Positions 35,422-44,794 of a stretch of 63,809 nt of DNA are shown piece by piece; positions within the stretch are counted from its first letter, which is position 1; each line of letters starts with the position of its first letter. This DNA is from Kineococcus rubinsiae (GTDB lineage Bacteria; Actinomycetota; Actinomycetes; Actinomycetales; Kineococcaceae): the NCBI RefSeq assembly GCF_011839805.1, contig NZ_VWPY01000022.1, positions 1-63,809 of the forward strand, given 5' to 3'. Under the pieces are notes generated by a model. That model ran no database searches and had not been told where the DNA came from. It worked only from the letters and a program-made list of their open reading frames with translations. A program made the position numbers and the translations under genes.

Positions 35422-36177
35422 ATGAGCAACGAGGACAGCAGGACCCGCAGCCCCTTCACGACGTGGTACTTCATCGCGTCGGCGGTCGCTGTAGGGCTCG
35501 TCGTCATCGTCGCCGTGGTTCTGGCGATCATCAACTCCCGTGACGGCGGCAGCTCGGCCTCCCCGGTGCCCACCCAGACAAGCCAGACCGAAGCGGGCTC
35601 TTCCTCGTCGACTCCGCAGTCCTCCGATGCTGCGGAGTCGACGAGCATCTGCGGGCTGGCGGGAGAAGACACCGCGGCCACCCTCACGACGGCACCCGCG
35701 GCCTCCTGGCAGTACCAGGGCACCACCGCCTACCCCACGTCATCGACCGCCGGCCCCGGTAGCACCGACGCCAGCGGTGTGCGCTCCTGCTTCCAGCGGT
35801 CCGTGACCGGAGCGGTCTTCGCGGCCGCCAACGCGGTCGCGCAGGGCACGGAAACCTCGACCGCCGCGACGTGGCTTGACTCCTTCATGACCAAGGACTC
35901 CCCGCGTGACGGTCTGAGCGGCACCGCCGGTGGCGACTTCGAGTCCGGCGTCCGCGCCAACGTTACTGGCTTCAAGGTCCTCGACTACACCGGCGAGACC
36001 GCCACCGTCGACATGGCCGTGACCGGGTCCGCGGCCGGACAGTCCGTCGACCTGTCCATGGTCTACAACCTGCGCTGGGAGGACGGCGACTGGAAGCTCG
36101 TCGTCACGGACCCCGCGACCCTCATCGACGTCTCGACCATCCCGAACCTCGCCGGCTACATCTCCTGGGGGCCGTAA
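35422..36177 (+). CDS. VirB8-like transfer protein
   Basis: 251 residues. One N-terminal membrane helix (about 15-40), a Ser/Thr linker, and a periplasm-side domain (about 75-251) with SICGLAGEDTAATLTTAP, ending in FKVLDYTGETATVDMAVTG and VYNLRWEDGDWKLVV. The single anchor plus NTF2-like alpha/beta tail is the VirB8/TcpC plan. ATG 35422 has GGAGG 5 bp upstream; GTG 35419 is discarded. The stop is 2 bp before the next gene. Confidence 0.75.
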   Translation: MSNEDSRTRSPFTTWYFIASAVAVGLVVIVAVVLAIINSRDGGSSASPVPTQTSQTEAGSSSSTPQSSDAAESTSICGLAGEDTAATLTTAPAASWQYQGTTAYPTSSTAGPGSTDASGVRSCFQRSVTGAVFAAANAVAQGTETSTAATWLDSFMTKDSPRDGLSGTAGGDFESGVRANVTGFKVLDYTGETATVDMAVTGSAAGQSVDLSMVYNLRWEDGDWKLVVTDPATLIDVSTIPNLAGYISWGP

Positions 36178-36179
36178 CC

Positions 36180-37826
36180 ATGCCCGACTGCACGGGCCTG
36201 AACGCCATAAATCCGCTGTGCCAAGCCGCAAAAGGCGTGTCTAGCGTCCTGGACGGCCAGCTCGAGAGTTTCGCCAACGGCGTCACCGAGATGTTCGGCA
36301 AGTTCGTCGCATCCCTAGGGAGCATGTGGGTCTACATCAAGACCCCGGACCTGGCGGGAACGGGAGGGACTTCCCCCGTCCCCGCCGGAGCGGCCCCCGC
36401 CAACGCAGGAAACCTGGTCGCCGTCCTGGACGGCGTCATGTGGTTGTCACTGGCGATCGCCGTGCTGTCCCTCATCGCCCTCGGAGCGAGGCTGGCCGTG
36501 TCCATGCGAGCCGGTGAGGGCCTGGCCACCGTGGGCCGGGTGAGCTGGATCCTGGGGGGGGTCATCCTGATCTCCGCCGCCGGCGCAGTGGTCACCCGCC
36601 TTGTCCCCACCAACCCCAACGGCTCCGCGGGAGCAGTGCTGTTCCTGCAGTCGTCGCTGACCTGGGTGACGATCTCCGTGGCGATCGGCGCCACGATCAT
36701 CGGTGGCGCGCAGATGGCGTGGCACCAGCGCGCTGAGCCCGGCCGCAACTGGCTGTCTGCGATGTTGACCCTCGTAGTCGTCGCTGGTGCAGGCACCTTC
36801 TTCGTGAGCATGCTGACCAAGACCGCCGACTCCACCGCCGCGTGGCTGCTTCAAGGCGCTCTCTCCTGCGACATCACCGATCCGGCCGGGAGCTGCTTCG
36901 GCCGACAGATGATGACCCTGCTCGGCCTGTCGACCGTGGTGCCCCTTGGGCCGCTGACGGTCATCTTCATGGGTACCACCGCGATCTGGGCCAGCTTCTT
37001 CCAGGTGGCACTGATGGTCCTTCGCCTGGGCCTGCTGGTGATCATGACCGGCACGCTGCCTCTGTCGGCGTCCTTCGCCAACACCGAGATGGGACGCACC
37101 TGGTTCAAGCGACACGTGGCGTGGCTGCTGGCGTTCATCCTCTACAAGCCCGCCGCCGCGGTGGTCTACGCCGCCGCGTTCCAGCTCGCGGGTACCAACG
37201 CCTTCGCCGGGGACTCCACGGGGCTGGTGGCCATCATCGCCGGCCTGGCCCTGATGGGCCTGGCACTGATCATGCTCCCTGCCCTCATGGTCATGGTGAG
37301 TCCGATGGCCAACCTCGGCGGCGGTGGCGGCGGGGCGGGCGCAGGTGCTGGCCTGCTGGCCGCCCTGCCCACCGGGGCTGCGGCCGTCGGCCGCCTGGCC
37401 GGGAGCGGCTTCGGGGGACGGAGCAGTCAAGGGCCCAGCGGCAGCGGCGGAGGCCAGGGCCCCAGCGGCAGCGGCGGGGGGCAGGGTTCACCCGGCGGCG
37501 GCGGGGGACAAGGTCCCAGCGGCTCCTCGGCCCTCGGTCCCAGCGGCAGCGCCGGTGCAGCTCCCGCCGCCGCCGGTGCTGCACCGGCGACCGCCGGTGC
37601 AGCCGCCGGCACCTCGGGCGGGGCTGCGGCAGGCGGAGCAGCGGCAAGCGGAGCAGCAGCGGGCGGTGCCGGAGCGGGCGGAGCAGCAGCCGCAGGCGCG
37701 GCAGGCGGTCCCGTGGGTATCGCCGCCGGTGCAGCCATCGGCGTCGCCTCGAAGGCCGCCGACGGCGCCAAGCAGGCCGCACAGAACCTCGGACGACAGG
37801 CAACAGGCGATGGGAGCAAGTCCTGA
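36180..37826 (+). CDS. VirB6/TrbL-like polytopic transfer protein
   Basis: 548 residues. About seven membrane helices between residues 70 and 385 (first VMWLSLAIAVLSLIALGARLAV), preceded by a short soluble N-terminus. The C-terminal 150 residues are extreme low complexity: Gly/Ser/Gln blocks (GPSGSGGGQ repeats) then Ala/Gly-rich runs (about 400-530). Polytopic TrbL/VirB6 proteins form the inner-membrane channel. The repetitive tail is poorly conserved in the family and could expand or shrink. Starts 2 bp after the VirB8-like stop and shares a base with the next start (TGATG). Confidence 0.82.
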   Translation: MPDCTGLNAINPLCQAAKGVSSVLDGQLESFANGVTEMFGKFVASLGSMWVYIKTPDLAGTGGTSPVPAGAAPANAGNLVAVLDGVMWLSLAIAVLSLIALGARLAVSMRAGEGLATVGRVSWILGGVILISAAGAVVTRLVPTNPNGSAGAVLFLQSSLTWVTISVAIGATIIGGAQMAWHQRAEPGRNWLSAMLTLVVVAGAGTFFVSMLTKTADSTAAWLLQGALSCDITDPAGSCFGRQMMTLLGLSTVVPLGPLTVIFMGTTAIWASFFQVALMVLRLGLLVIMTGTLPLSASFANTEMGRTWFKRHVAWLLAFILYKPAAAVVYAAAFQLAGTNAFAGDSTGLVAIIAGLALMGLALIMLPALMVMVSPMANLGGGGGGAGAGAGLLAALPTGAAAVGRLAGSGFGGRSSQGPSGSGGGQGPSGSGGGQGSPGGGGGQGPSGSSALGPSGSAGAAPAAAGAAPATAGAAAGTSGGAAAGGAAASGAAAGGAGAGGAAAAGAAGGPVGIAAGAAIGVASKAADGAKQAAQNLGRQATGDGSKS

Positions 37827-39331
37827 TGACGACGCTGGAAGACAGAGCACCACGGACCTACGGTAACTGGCAGCGCCCGACGTCTCCGGGACTGCTGGGC
37901 CTGGGCTCGCTGGGGACCCTCATGCTCTTCGGCGGACTGATCTTCACCGTCTTCACCGTGATGCTCGTCGGCTTCCTGGCCGGTCTGGGCGTCTTCCTCG
38001 TGGTCGCGATCCTGGTCGCCGCAGTGACGACCCGCGACAAGCACGGGATGAATATCCTGACCCGCACGGCGGCCCGGTCGGCGTGGTGGTCCTCGCGTGC
38101 CCGCGGCCTGCACCTGTACCGCTCCGGGCCGTTGGGTCGGGCCCTCTGGGGCACCTACCAGCTGCCCGGGCTGGTGGCTGGGGTGCGCCTGAGCGAACAC
38201 CAGGACGCCTACGGCCGCCCGTTCGCGATGCTCTACTGCCCGGCCACCTGGACGTACTCGGTGGTCATCGGCACCGAACCCGTCGGCGGCGAACTCGTGG
38301 AACAGGCTCAAGTCGACGTCTGGGTGGGGCGGTGGGGCCGCTGGCTGGCCAAGCTGGCCGACGAGTCGGGCCTCGAGGGTGCCTCGGTGACCGTTGAGAC
38401 CGCTCCCGACAGCGGCGCGCGACTGCGGCAGGAGGTGGAGGGACACCTCGACCCCGACGCCCCCGCGTTCGCGCAGGCCGTCATGCGTCAGGTCGTCGAC
38501 GAGTACTCCGTCGGCTCCTCGCAGGTCCGGGCCTACATCGCCCTGACGTTCAGCGCAGCCAGTCGCATCGACGGCAAGCGGCGCAAGCCTGACGACATGG
38601 GCCGCGACTTGGCGGCCCGGCTGCCTGGTCTGACCTCTGAGCTGGCGGCCACCGGCGCTGGTGGCCCTCGCTTGGTGAACGCCCAGGAGCTGTGCGAGCT
38701 CGTCCGCGTCGCCTACGACCCGGCCGCCGCACCGCTCATCGACGAGGCCCACGCTGCCGGAGAGGTCCCGGACCTGCACTGGTCCGATGTCGGACCGGCC
38801 GCGGCGCAGGCGACGTGGGACGGCTACCGGCATGACTCAGCGTTCTCGATGACGTGGGGGATGACCGAAGCCCCGCGCGGCAACAGCCAGTCCGACGTCC
38901 TGGAGCGGCTCCTGGCCCCGCACGACGACATCGCCCGCAAGCGGGTCACCCTCCTGTACCGCCCGCTGCCGACGGCACGGGCGTCGGCGATCGTGGAGAC
39001 CAACCTCCGGGCCGCGGAGTTCAAGGTCAGCTCCTCCAGCAAGCCCACGGCGCGGGCACTGGTCGCGGCTCGCCAAGCTCAGGCCATCGCCGGAGAAGAG
39101 GCGAACGGAGCCGGCCTCGTGCAGTTCGGCCTCCTGGTCACCGCCACTGTCGACGACCTCAGCAAGGAGCGCCTCGCCCGGGCCGCCATCGACACCTTGG
39201 GTGCCACGGCCAGAGTGCAGCTGCGCCCGATGTACGGCACCCAGGACGCCGCCTTCGCCGCGGCGCTACCGCTCGGACTGGTCCTGCCCAAGCACGTGAA
39301 GATCCCCACCGAACTGCGGGAGAAGCTGTGA
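37826..39331 (+). CDS. SCO6880/PrgI-like transfer protein
   Basis: 501 residues. The N-terminus has two membrane helices (about 25-70, LGTLMLFGGLIFTVFTVMLVGFLAGL), as in PrgI-type proteins. The large soluble part (about 90-490) resembles the N-terminal domain of VirB4 without its P-loop (YCPATWTYSVVIGTEPVGGELVEQAQVDVWVGRWG). This matches the SCO6880 family, which pairs with a VirB4 ATPase encoded next, effectively a split VirB3/VirB4. ATG 37826 overlaps the previous TGA. Confidence 0.82.
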   Translation: MTTLEDRAPRTYGNWQRPTSPGLLGLGSLGTLMLFGGLIFTVFTVMLVGFLAGLGVFLVVAILVAAVTTRDKHGMNILTRTAARSAWWSSRARGLHLYRSGPLGRALWGTYQLPGLVAGVRLSEHQDAYGRPFAMLYCPATWTYSVVIGTEPVGGELVEQAQVDVWVGRWGRWLAKLADESGLEGASVTVETAPDSGARLRQEVEGHLDPDAPAFAQAVMRQVVDEYSVGSSQVRAYIALTFSAASRIDGKRRKPDDMGRDLAARLPGLTSELAATGAGGPRLVNAQELCELVRVAYDPAAAPLIDEAHAAGEVPDLHWSDVGPAAAQATWDGYRHDSAFSMTWGMTEAPRGNSQSDVLERLLAPHDDIARKRVTLLYRPLPTARASAIVETNLRAAEFKVSSSSKPTARALVAARQAQAIAGEEANGAGLVQFGLLVTATVDDLSKERLARAAIDTLGATARVQLRPMYGTQDAAFAAALPLGLVLPKHVKIPTELREKL

Positions 39332-41247
39332 GCCGCGACGACTTCTGGGACCCGACCGTGGAGACCGTCGTCGCGGCGGGGCGTTCAGGTGCTGGTACGG
39401 GCGCAGAGCCTGCCGGACAGGGCACTCGGAAGGGGAGGACGTCGCGCCTGCACCGGGCGCAGCGTCGAGCTGACCGCAAGGCCGCCCGCAAGGCGATCCC
39501 GCACGCGGCAGGCAAGAGCACCGCGCCCTCTACGCCGAGCAAGACCCCGCGGCCGGAGCGCCCAACGAGCCGCGGGTGGGCGCGCACCGGCGGTGGCTAC
39601 GCAACCCGGGTGGAGGCCCCACCCGAGTTCCGCGGGACCACGGTGCAGGTGTGTGGACTGTGGCCGTTCTCCGTGGGCGCAGGAACCCCGATGGTGGGGG
39701 TTCCGATGGGCAAGCACCAGACGACGGGCGCGACGCTGTGCTGTGACCCGATCTCCTGGTTCCAGCCCGACCGTGGCGCCAACCTGATCAACAACCCCAG
39801 CATGTTCGTCCTGGGGATGCCCGGCCTGGGTAAGTCCACCTGGATCCGCCGGATGGCGGTCGGGCTGTGCTCCTACGGCGTGATCCCACTGGCTCTGGGC
39901 GACCTGAAGCCGGACTACACCCGCATGGTCCGCGCCCTCGGCGGGCAGGTCATCACTCTGGGCCCGGGCCGCGACCGTCTCAACGTCCTAGACCCCGGAG
40001 AGTCCGCGCGTGCCGCGCGCCGACTGCGGGCTGCGGGCTTCGACCAGCAGGCCGACGAGGTGTTGGCCGACGCGCAGAAGCGGCGCCGGTCGATGGTCGA
40101 AGCGCTGCTCGTGCTGATCCAGCCCGACCGTCCCAAGCTGGCTCGGGAGATGATGGTCGTCGACGCCGCACTGCTGATACTCGACGACACCCTGCAGCGG
40201 GTGCCGGAGATGCCGGACCTCCTGCAGCTGGTGGAGCAGGCTCCTCAGCCGCTGAGGGATGCCGCCCTGGATCGTGGCGTCATGACCCGCTACCAGGAGC
40301 TCACCGAGGACCTGGAAGCCGCGCTCCGGTCGCTCGTCAGCGGCGACGGGGCCATGGCCGACACCTTCTCCGGGGGCACCACGACGCGGATGCGCATGGA
40401 CGTCCCCGTGGCCTACGACGTCTCCTCCACGGGCGACAGCAACGACGCTCTGGCGGCCGGACTCTTGCTGGCCTGTTGGTCGACGGGTTTCGCCACCGTC
40501 AACATCGCCCAGGTCCTCGCCGACGTCGGGCTCGAACCGCGCCGGCACTACCTCACGATCGTGGACGAGCTGTGGCGGGCCCTGCAGTTCGGAGGCCGCA
40601 TCGTGGACGCGGCCAACAGCCAGACCCGTCTGAACCGTGAGACCGGGACAGGAGTCGTGTGGGCCTCGCACACGATGAAGGACCTCGAAGCCCTGGCGCT
40701 GGAGGAGGACCGCATGAAGGCTCGCGGCTTCGTCGAGCGCGCCGGCATCGTCGTCTGCGGTGGCTTGCCGGAATCGGAGATGCCGCGGCTGAGCAAGGCG
40801 GTGACGCTGTCCGGTGCGGAGATGAGGGAGCTCACCGAGTGGTCAGCGCCGGGGGAGTGGAACTCCGCCCTAGGGCGAACGGAAGACCCGCCCGGTCGTG
40901 GGAAGTTCCTGATCAAGGTCGGCGCCCGGCCGGGCATCCCCGTCTACGTCGCCCTCACCGACGCGGAACGAGCCATCAACGACACCAATCTGCGCTGGCA
41001 CGAGCTCTCGCGGGTGGGCCGCTACAACCCCGACGCGGAGGAGGACGAGGTGGCTGCCCCCAGCGTAACGATCGACCTCACGACGGCGGCCGCTGACGCC
41101 GCTGCGGCCACGGATGCACCCACCCTGCCTGCCGCGCCGGCCGCCCTGTCCCCTGAGATGGGCGAGGACCTCCCCACAGGGGCCGTTACGGTCCCAGACA
41201 CGCTGACTCCTGAGCAGCCCACCGGCGACGAGGCGGTGCAGCGATGA
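39328..41247 (+). CDS. VirB4-like conjugation ATPase
   Basis: 639 residues, the motor that energises assembly and transfer. A basic N-terminal tail (30-60) precedes the ATPase domain. Walker A is GMPGLGKST (163-171), Walker B RRHYLTIVDELWRAL, and motifs GDLKPDYTRMVRALGG and VVWASHTMKDLEAL follow the VirB4/TraC pattern. GTG 39328 overlaps the SCO6880-like stop by 4 bp and is taken as the start. The open frame upstream belongs to the other reading frame's shadow. Confidence 0.9.
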   Translation: MSRDDFWDPTVETVVAAGRSGAGTGAEPAGQGTRKGRTSRLHRAQRRADRKAARKAIPHAAGKSTAPSTPSKTPRPERPTSRGWARTGGGYATRVEAPPEFRGTTVQVCGLWPFSVGAGTPMVGVPMGKHQTTGATLCCDPISWFQPDRGANLINNPSMFVLGMPGLGKSTWIRRMAVGLCSYGVIPLALGDLKPDYTRMVRALGGQVITLGPGRDRLNVLDPGESARAARRLRAAGFDQQADEVLADAQKRRRSMVEALLVLIQPDRPKLAREMMVVDAALLILDDTLQRVPEMPDLLQLVEQAPQPLRDAALDRGVMTRYQELTEDLEAALRSLVSGDGAMADTFSGGTTTRMRMDVPVAYDVSSTGDSNDALAAGLLLACWSTGFATVNIAQVLADVGLEPRRHYLTIVDELWRALQFGGRIVDAANSQTRLNRETGTGVVWASHTMKDLEALALEEDRMKARGFVERAGIVVCGGLPESEMPRLSKAVTLSGAEMRELTEWSAPGEWNSALGRTEDPPGRGKFLIKVGARPGIPVYVALTDAERAINDTNLRWHELSRVGRYNPDAEEDEVAAPSVTIDLTTAAADAAAATDAPTLPAAPAALSPEMGEDLPTGAVTVPDTLTPEQPTGDEAVQR

Positions 41248-43061
41248 GCGCGACGACCAACCGCCGCAACGGGCCAGGAGGCATGGGCGCCGAGACGGTC
41301 CTCATGTCCGTCGCCGTCGGCCTGATCATCACCGGGCTGGGTTCGTTGTACGCCGCCATGTACCTCGGGCACCGACTGGCCGGTGACGACGTGACCCTGC
41401 CGTCGGACCCGTTCGCCCTAACCTTCGGTGTCCTGGGCGGAGACCTACCCTGGCCCGGGGTCTTCGGATGGGTCATCCTCGCCGCGGTCCCCCTGGTGCT
41501 CCTGACCCTCGGGGTCGTGGTCCTGAGCTGGTACATGAAGGGCACCAGGAAGCGCAGCCGCGTGGACCCCGCTGCCGTCCACCTGGGTCGGGCCCGCGAC
41601 GTGGAGAGCCTGCGCACAGAGGCGGCACGGGCCACGGCCCGGCGTCTCGGGATGCACGGCGACCTCGAGGTGCCCGGTGTTCCGATCGGTCGGATGGTCA
41701 ACGGCGGTTTCCCGCTGTGCGGGTCCTGGGAGGACATGCACCTCGACATCTGGGGCCCCCGCACCGGCAAGACGACCTCACGGGCCATCCCTGCCATCCT
41801 CGCGGCCCCCGGCGCGGTGCTGGTGACCTCGAACAAGCGGGACGTCGTGGACGCCACGCGGAACCCGCGCGAGAAGTCCGGTCCCGTCTTCGTCTTCGAC
41901 CCGCAGAACATCGCCGGCGAACAAGCGTGGTGGTGGTGGAACCCGCTGTCCTACGTCACCGACGAGGTGCGCGCGGCGCGCCTGGCGGGTCACTTCGTGG
42001 CTGGCTCCCGGGAAGCGGGCGCCAAGACCGACGCCTACTTCGACAACGCCGCCAAGGACCTCCTCGCCGGCCTGCTGCTCGCTGCAGCTCTGGACAAGCG
42101 TCCGATCACAGACGTCTACCTGTGGCTGACCCGACCCACGGAGACCGAGCCGGCCACGATCCTGCGTCGCCACGGCTTCACGCTGCAGGCCGCTCTCGTG
42201 CAGTCGACCATCGACCTGCCCGACAAGCAGCGCGCTGGTGTCTACGGCAGCGCCCAGCAGTTCGTCTCCTGCTTGACCAACCGTCAGGTCGCGGCCTGGG
42301 TCAACCCCACACCGGATCGTGATGGGCGTGACGAGCGCCGCCAGTTCAACCCCGCCGACTTCGTGCGCGGACAGGGAACCCTCTACAGCCTGTCCAAGGA
42401 GGGTGAAGGGACCGCGGGACCGCTGGTCACCGCACTGACCGTCGCCGTCGTCGAGGCGGCCGAGGAGCTGGCCACCACCTGCGCCGGCGGCCGGCTGGCT
42501 ACACCCCTGCTGGGAGTCCTCGACGAGGCCGCCAACGTCTGCCGCTGGAAGGAGCTGCCGAACCTTTACAGCCACTACGGGTCCCGCGGGATCGTCTTGA
42601 TGACCATCCTGCAGTCCTGGTCCCAAGGCGCCGTGGTCTGGGGCAAGGAGGGGATGGCCAAGCTGTGGAGCGCCTCGAACGTCAAGGTCTACGGAGGCGG
42701 TGTCAGTGAGGTTGACTTCCTGGAGAATCTGTCCCGCCTACTGGGCAACTACGAGCGAGTGGTGACCTCGTCCTCGAGCGGACGCGGACGGCGGACCACG
42801 AGCCGTCAGCTGCAGCGGGAGCGCATCCTGGAAGTCGACGACCTAGCTGCTCTTCCGAAGGGGCGCGCGATCGTGCTGTCTTCCGGTAACCGGCCCGCCA
42901 TGATCGAGACCCAGCCGTGGATGACCGGGCCTCACTCGGAGGAGGTCAAGGCGTCCGTCCTCGCTCACGACCCGCAAGGTCGGGTGACCATCGACGTTGC
43001 GGCTGTGGAGCTCGCCGCGGTGCGCAGCAGCTTGGCCACCCACGCCGGGGCGGATGCGTGA
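41244..43061 (+). CDS. VirD4/TraG-type coupling protein
   Basis: 605 residues, the coupling ATPase that delivers relaxase-DNA to the channel. Two N-terminal membrane helices (about 17-42 and 72-97). Walker A is GPRTGKTT (171-178), the next motif is AVLVTSNKRDVVDATR, and Walker B is LLGVLDEAANVCRWKELP. YGSRGIVLMTILQSWSQGAVVWG and LLGNYERVV match TraG/TraD tails. Overlaps the VirB4 stop (ATGA) and shares a base with the next start. Confidence 0.92.
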   Translation: MSATTNRRNGPGGMGAETVLMSVAVGLIITGLGSLYAAMYLGHRLAGDDVTLPSDPFALTFGVLGGDLPWPGVFGWVILAAVPLVLLTLGVVVLSWYMKGTRKRSRVDPAAVHLGRARDVESLRTEAARATARRLGMHGDLEVPGVPIGRMVNGGFPLCGSWEDMHLDIWGPRTGKTTSRAIPAILAAPGAVLVTSNKRDVVDATRNPREKSGPVFVFDPQNIAGEQAWWWWNPLSYVTDEVRAARLAGHFVAGSREAGAKTDAYFDNAAKDLLAGLLLAAALDKRPITDVYLWLTRPTETEPATILRRHGFTLQAALVQSTIDLPDKQRAGVYGSAQQFVSCLTNRQVAAWVNPTPDRDGRDERRQFNPADFVRGQGTLYSLSKEGEGTAGPLVTALTVAVVEAAEELATTCAGGRLATPLLGVLDEAANVCRWKELPNLYSHYGSRGIVLMTILQSWSQGAVVWGKEGMAKLWSASNVKVYGGGVSEVDFLENLSRLLGNYERVVTSSSSGRGRRTTSRQLQRERILEVDDLAALPKGRAIVLSSGNRPAMIETQPWMTGPHSEEVKASVLAHDPQGRVTIDVAAVELAAVRSSLATHAGADA

Positions 43062-43912
43062 TGAGCGCCAGCGACTGGGGGGTTGAGGACTGGGGCGGAT
43101 CAGCCAACGCGGCCGACGGCAGCGAGGACGCTGCTACCGCTCAACACGCTGAGTGGATAGGCAACGGCATCGAGGCCGAGGACGCGGAGGTCGACGACGT
43201 GGACCTCGGCGAGGACCCCCCGGTGGACGAGCTGACGGGAGAACTACTGGACGAGCCCGCCGGTCCCAGAGTGAGCGGGGCGGACCGCCCGCAGCGCGTC
43301 CTGGGCGTGGACGTCGGCAGCCTGGCTACGCATGCCGTGGACGAGGCGGTCCAGGCGGCAGTGCAGCGCCAGGTAGCCAAGATCGCTCAGGAGTCTGTGG
43401 CGAAGGCACTGACCCCAGAGGTGCTTGCTGCGCTGCGGGTCCGCGCCCAGGAGGCCACGACCGCGGCCGTCAGCGAGCACGTCGCCCAGGACGGGACCAA
43501 GGCCCTAGCCGACGCGGACGAACCGTCACTGCACTACGGCTCAGTCGACGAGTTCGTGCGTGAGCACTTGCGCGTGGTGTACCGGCCCCGCATCGACGGC
43601 AAGAACCGGTTGTGGTCTGCGCAGTGGTGGAAGTACCCGGAAGCCCGCATCCGCCTAGAGGCGATCTGGCGGGCCTGGGAACATCTTCGCCTCGACCCCG
43701 CCACCGGGGTGAGCGTGTGGTGGCGCGATCACGCCGACTACCACTTGGGCGTCCTGACGAGCCCCGCAACCAGTCCGTTTCCGGCTGTCTATGACGACAG
43801 CGTGAACACAAGCGAGTTTGGCGACCCATTACCGTACATTGCTCCACCCAAGGAACTTTTCCCAGATACGCGCGTTGCGCGACCATCTTCTGGAGAGGAG
43901 CCTGGTGACTAG
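43061..43912 (+). CDS. DUF4913-family protein, last gene of the transfer operon
   Basis: 283 residues. Acidic N-terminus (1-90), a helical segment with LATHAVDEAVQAAVQRQVAKIAQESVAKALTPEVLAAL, then the DUF4913 domain (about 165-245): YGSVDEFVREHLRVVYRPRIDGKNRLWSAQWWKYPEARIRLEAIWRAWEHLRLDP and WWRDHADYHLGVL. DUF4913 genes end many actinobacterial transfer operons; function unknown. The last about 40 codons are visibly lower in GC than the rest, like the adjacent HNH gene, suggesting the tail arrived with that insertion. Confidence 0.82.
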   Translation: MSASDWGVEDWGGSANAADGSEDAATAQHAEWIGNGIEAEDAEVDDVDLGEDPPVDELTGELLDEPAGPRVSGADRPQRVLGVDVGSLATHAVDEAVQAAVQRQVAKIAQESVAKALTPEVLAALRVRAQEATTAAVSEHVAQDGTKALADADEPSLHYGSVDEFVREHLRVVYRPRIDGKNRLWSAQWWKYPEARIRLEAIWRAWEHLRLDPATGVSVWWRDHADYHLGVLTSPATSPFPAVYDDSVNTSEFGDPLPYIAPPKELFPDTRVARPSSGEEPGD

Positions 43913-43915
43913 CGA

Positions 43916-44713
43916 CTAATTGCCCAGAACAGCGAAGTCGCTCTGCTCAATTACACGCGCGACAGCATCACTTTCCGGCAGTCTCTGGTGCATCTCTCGC
44001 AGGTCCACCCAGAAACGCTCTCCCCAATACTCCTGGCTCACGCCATGGATAAAGATACTAGCCGATTCATGGTTGATTGCTACAAAGTCGTGGGTCACGA
44101 GGGATTGGACGTAGTACTCGACGCTTTCGTACGGTATCTGGAAGATTCGACCAGCCTCGACAATATCTAGCCGCAACTTTCCGCCATCCAGCACCCCATG
44201 GGTCACTATGACAGCCAAGATCCTGCGACTCAATGGTGCGAGTCTCGAGAGTCGATTCTCTAGGTGCTGCAGAAAAGGAAGGTCGTGGGCGAACTCCTCC
44301 GCACCATGCCCCGGCCAGAGAGCCGAGTTGTCACGCGTCGGCATGGTTGAGGCGATCTGCTGAGCGGCCGTAATCGAATCCTTAATTTTCTCCGCCGCAT
44401 TACTGAATCGATCCTCGTGCTCACTCTTCCATGTGACTAGCTTATCGACGGAGAAGTCTTTCCAAAGCGAGTCGATAGTTTTATGGTGGGGTTCACAAAG
44501 CAGGATGATGTTCTCGAAATCGTCATGGGTTCCCGCCCCCGGGGGCAAATCTTTCTCGCCCCGAGGTCCCGCCTTCTTTGCGCTCACGATATGGGCGCGC
44601 TCCGCCACATAAATACCGTGCTCATTGAAGAGTCGAGCCGTGCATAGCTTAAATGCGCACTCATTACCGGACAGCATCCAGAGCTTCCGACTGACTGCAT
44701 CCGTAATCGCCAC
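43916..44713 (-). CDS. HNH endonuclease-like protein, lower-GC insert
   Basis: 265 residues. The N-terminal HNH nuclease core: CAFKLCTARLF, YVAERAHIVSAKKAGPRGE (His of the ERAHI motif), and FENIILLCEPHHKTID (Asn, His). The C-terminal half (about 130-265) is a helical/wHTH-like domain (SRRILAVIVTHGVLDGG, GRIFQIPYESVEYYVQSLVTHDFVAIN). The codon use and base composition are visibly less GC-rich than the flanking genes, so it was probably acquired separately. Orphan HNH nucleases with a second domain on mobile elements are often defence effectors; that is inference. It converges with DUF4913 with only 3 bp between stops. Confidence 0.82.
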   Translation of the reverse strand: MAITDAVSRKLWMLSGNECAFKLCTARLFNEHGIYVAERAHIVSAKKAGPRGEKDLPPGAGTHDDFENIILLCEPHHKTIDSLWKDFSVDKLVTWKSEHEDRFSNAAEKIKDSITAAQQIASTMPTRDNSALWPGHGAEEFAHDLPFLQHLENRLSRLAPLSRRILAVIVTHGVLDGGKLRLDIVEAGRIFQIPYESVEYYVQSLVTHDFVAINHESASIFIHGVSQEYWGERFWVDLREMHQRLPESDAVARVIEQSDFAVLGN

Positions 44714-44794
44714 GGCAGTACATTACCTCATGTCGTTACTCTGAGTGGTCGGCTCATCACGCACCGAGGGACGTCGGGGCAGCGTGTGAATCGT

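Noticed and set aside
38854-39327. Upstream extension of the VirB4 frame
   Set aside because: It overlaps the SCO6880-like gene over its whole length; GTG 39328 overlapping the previous stop explains the start better.
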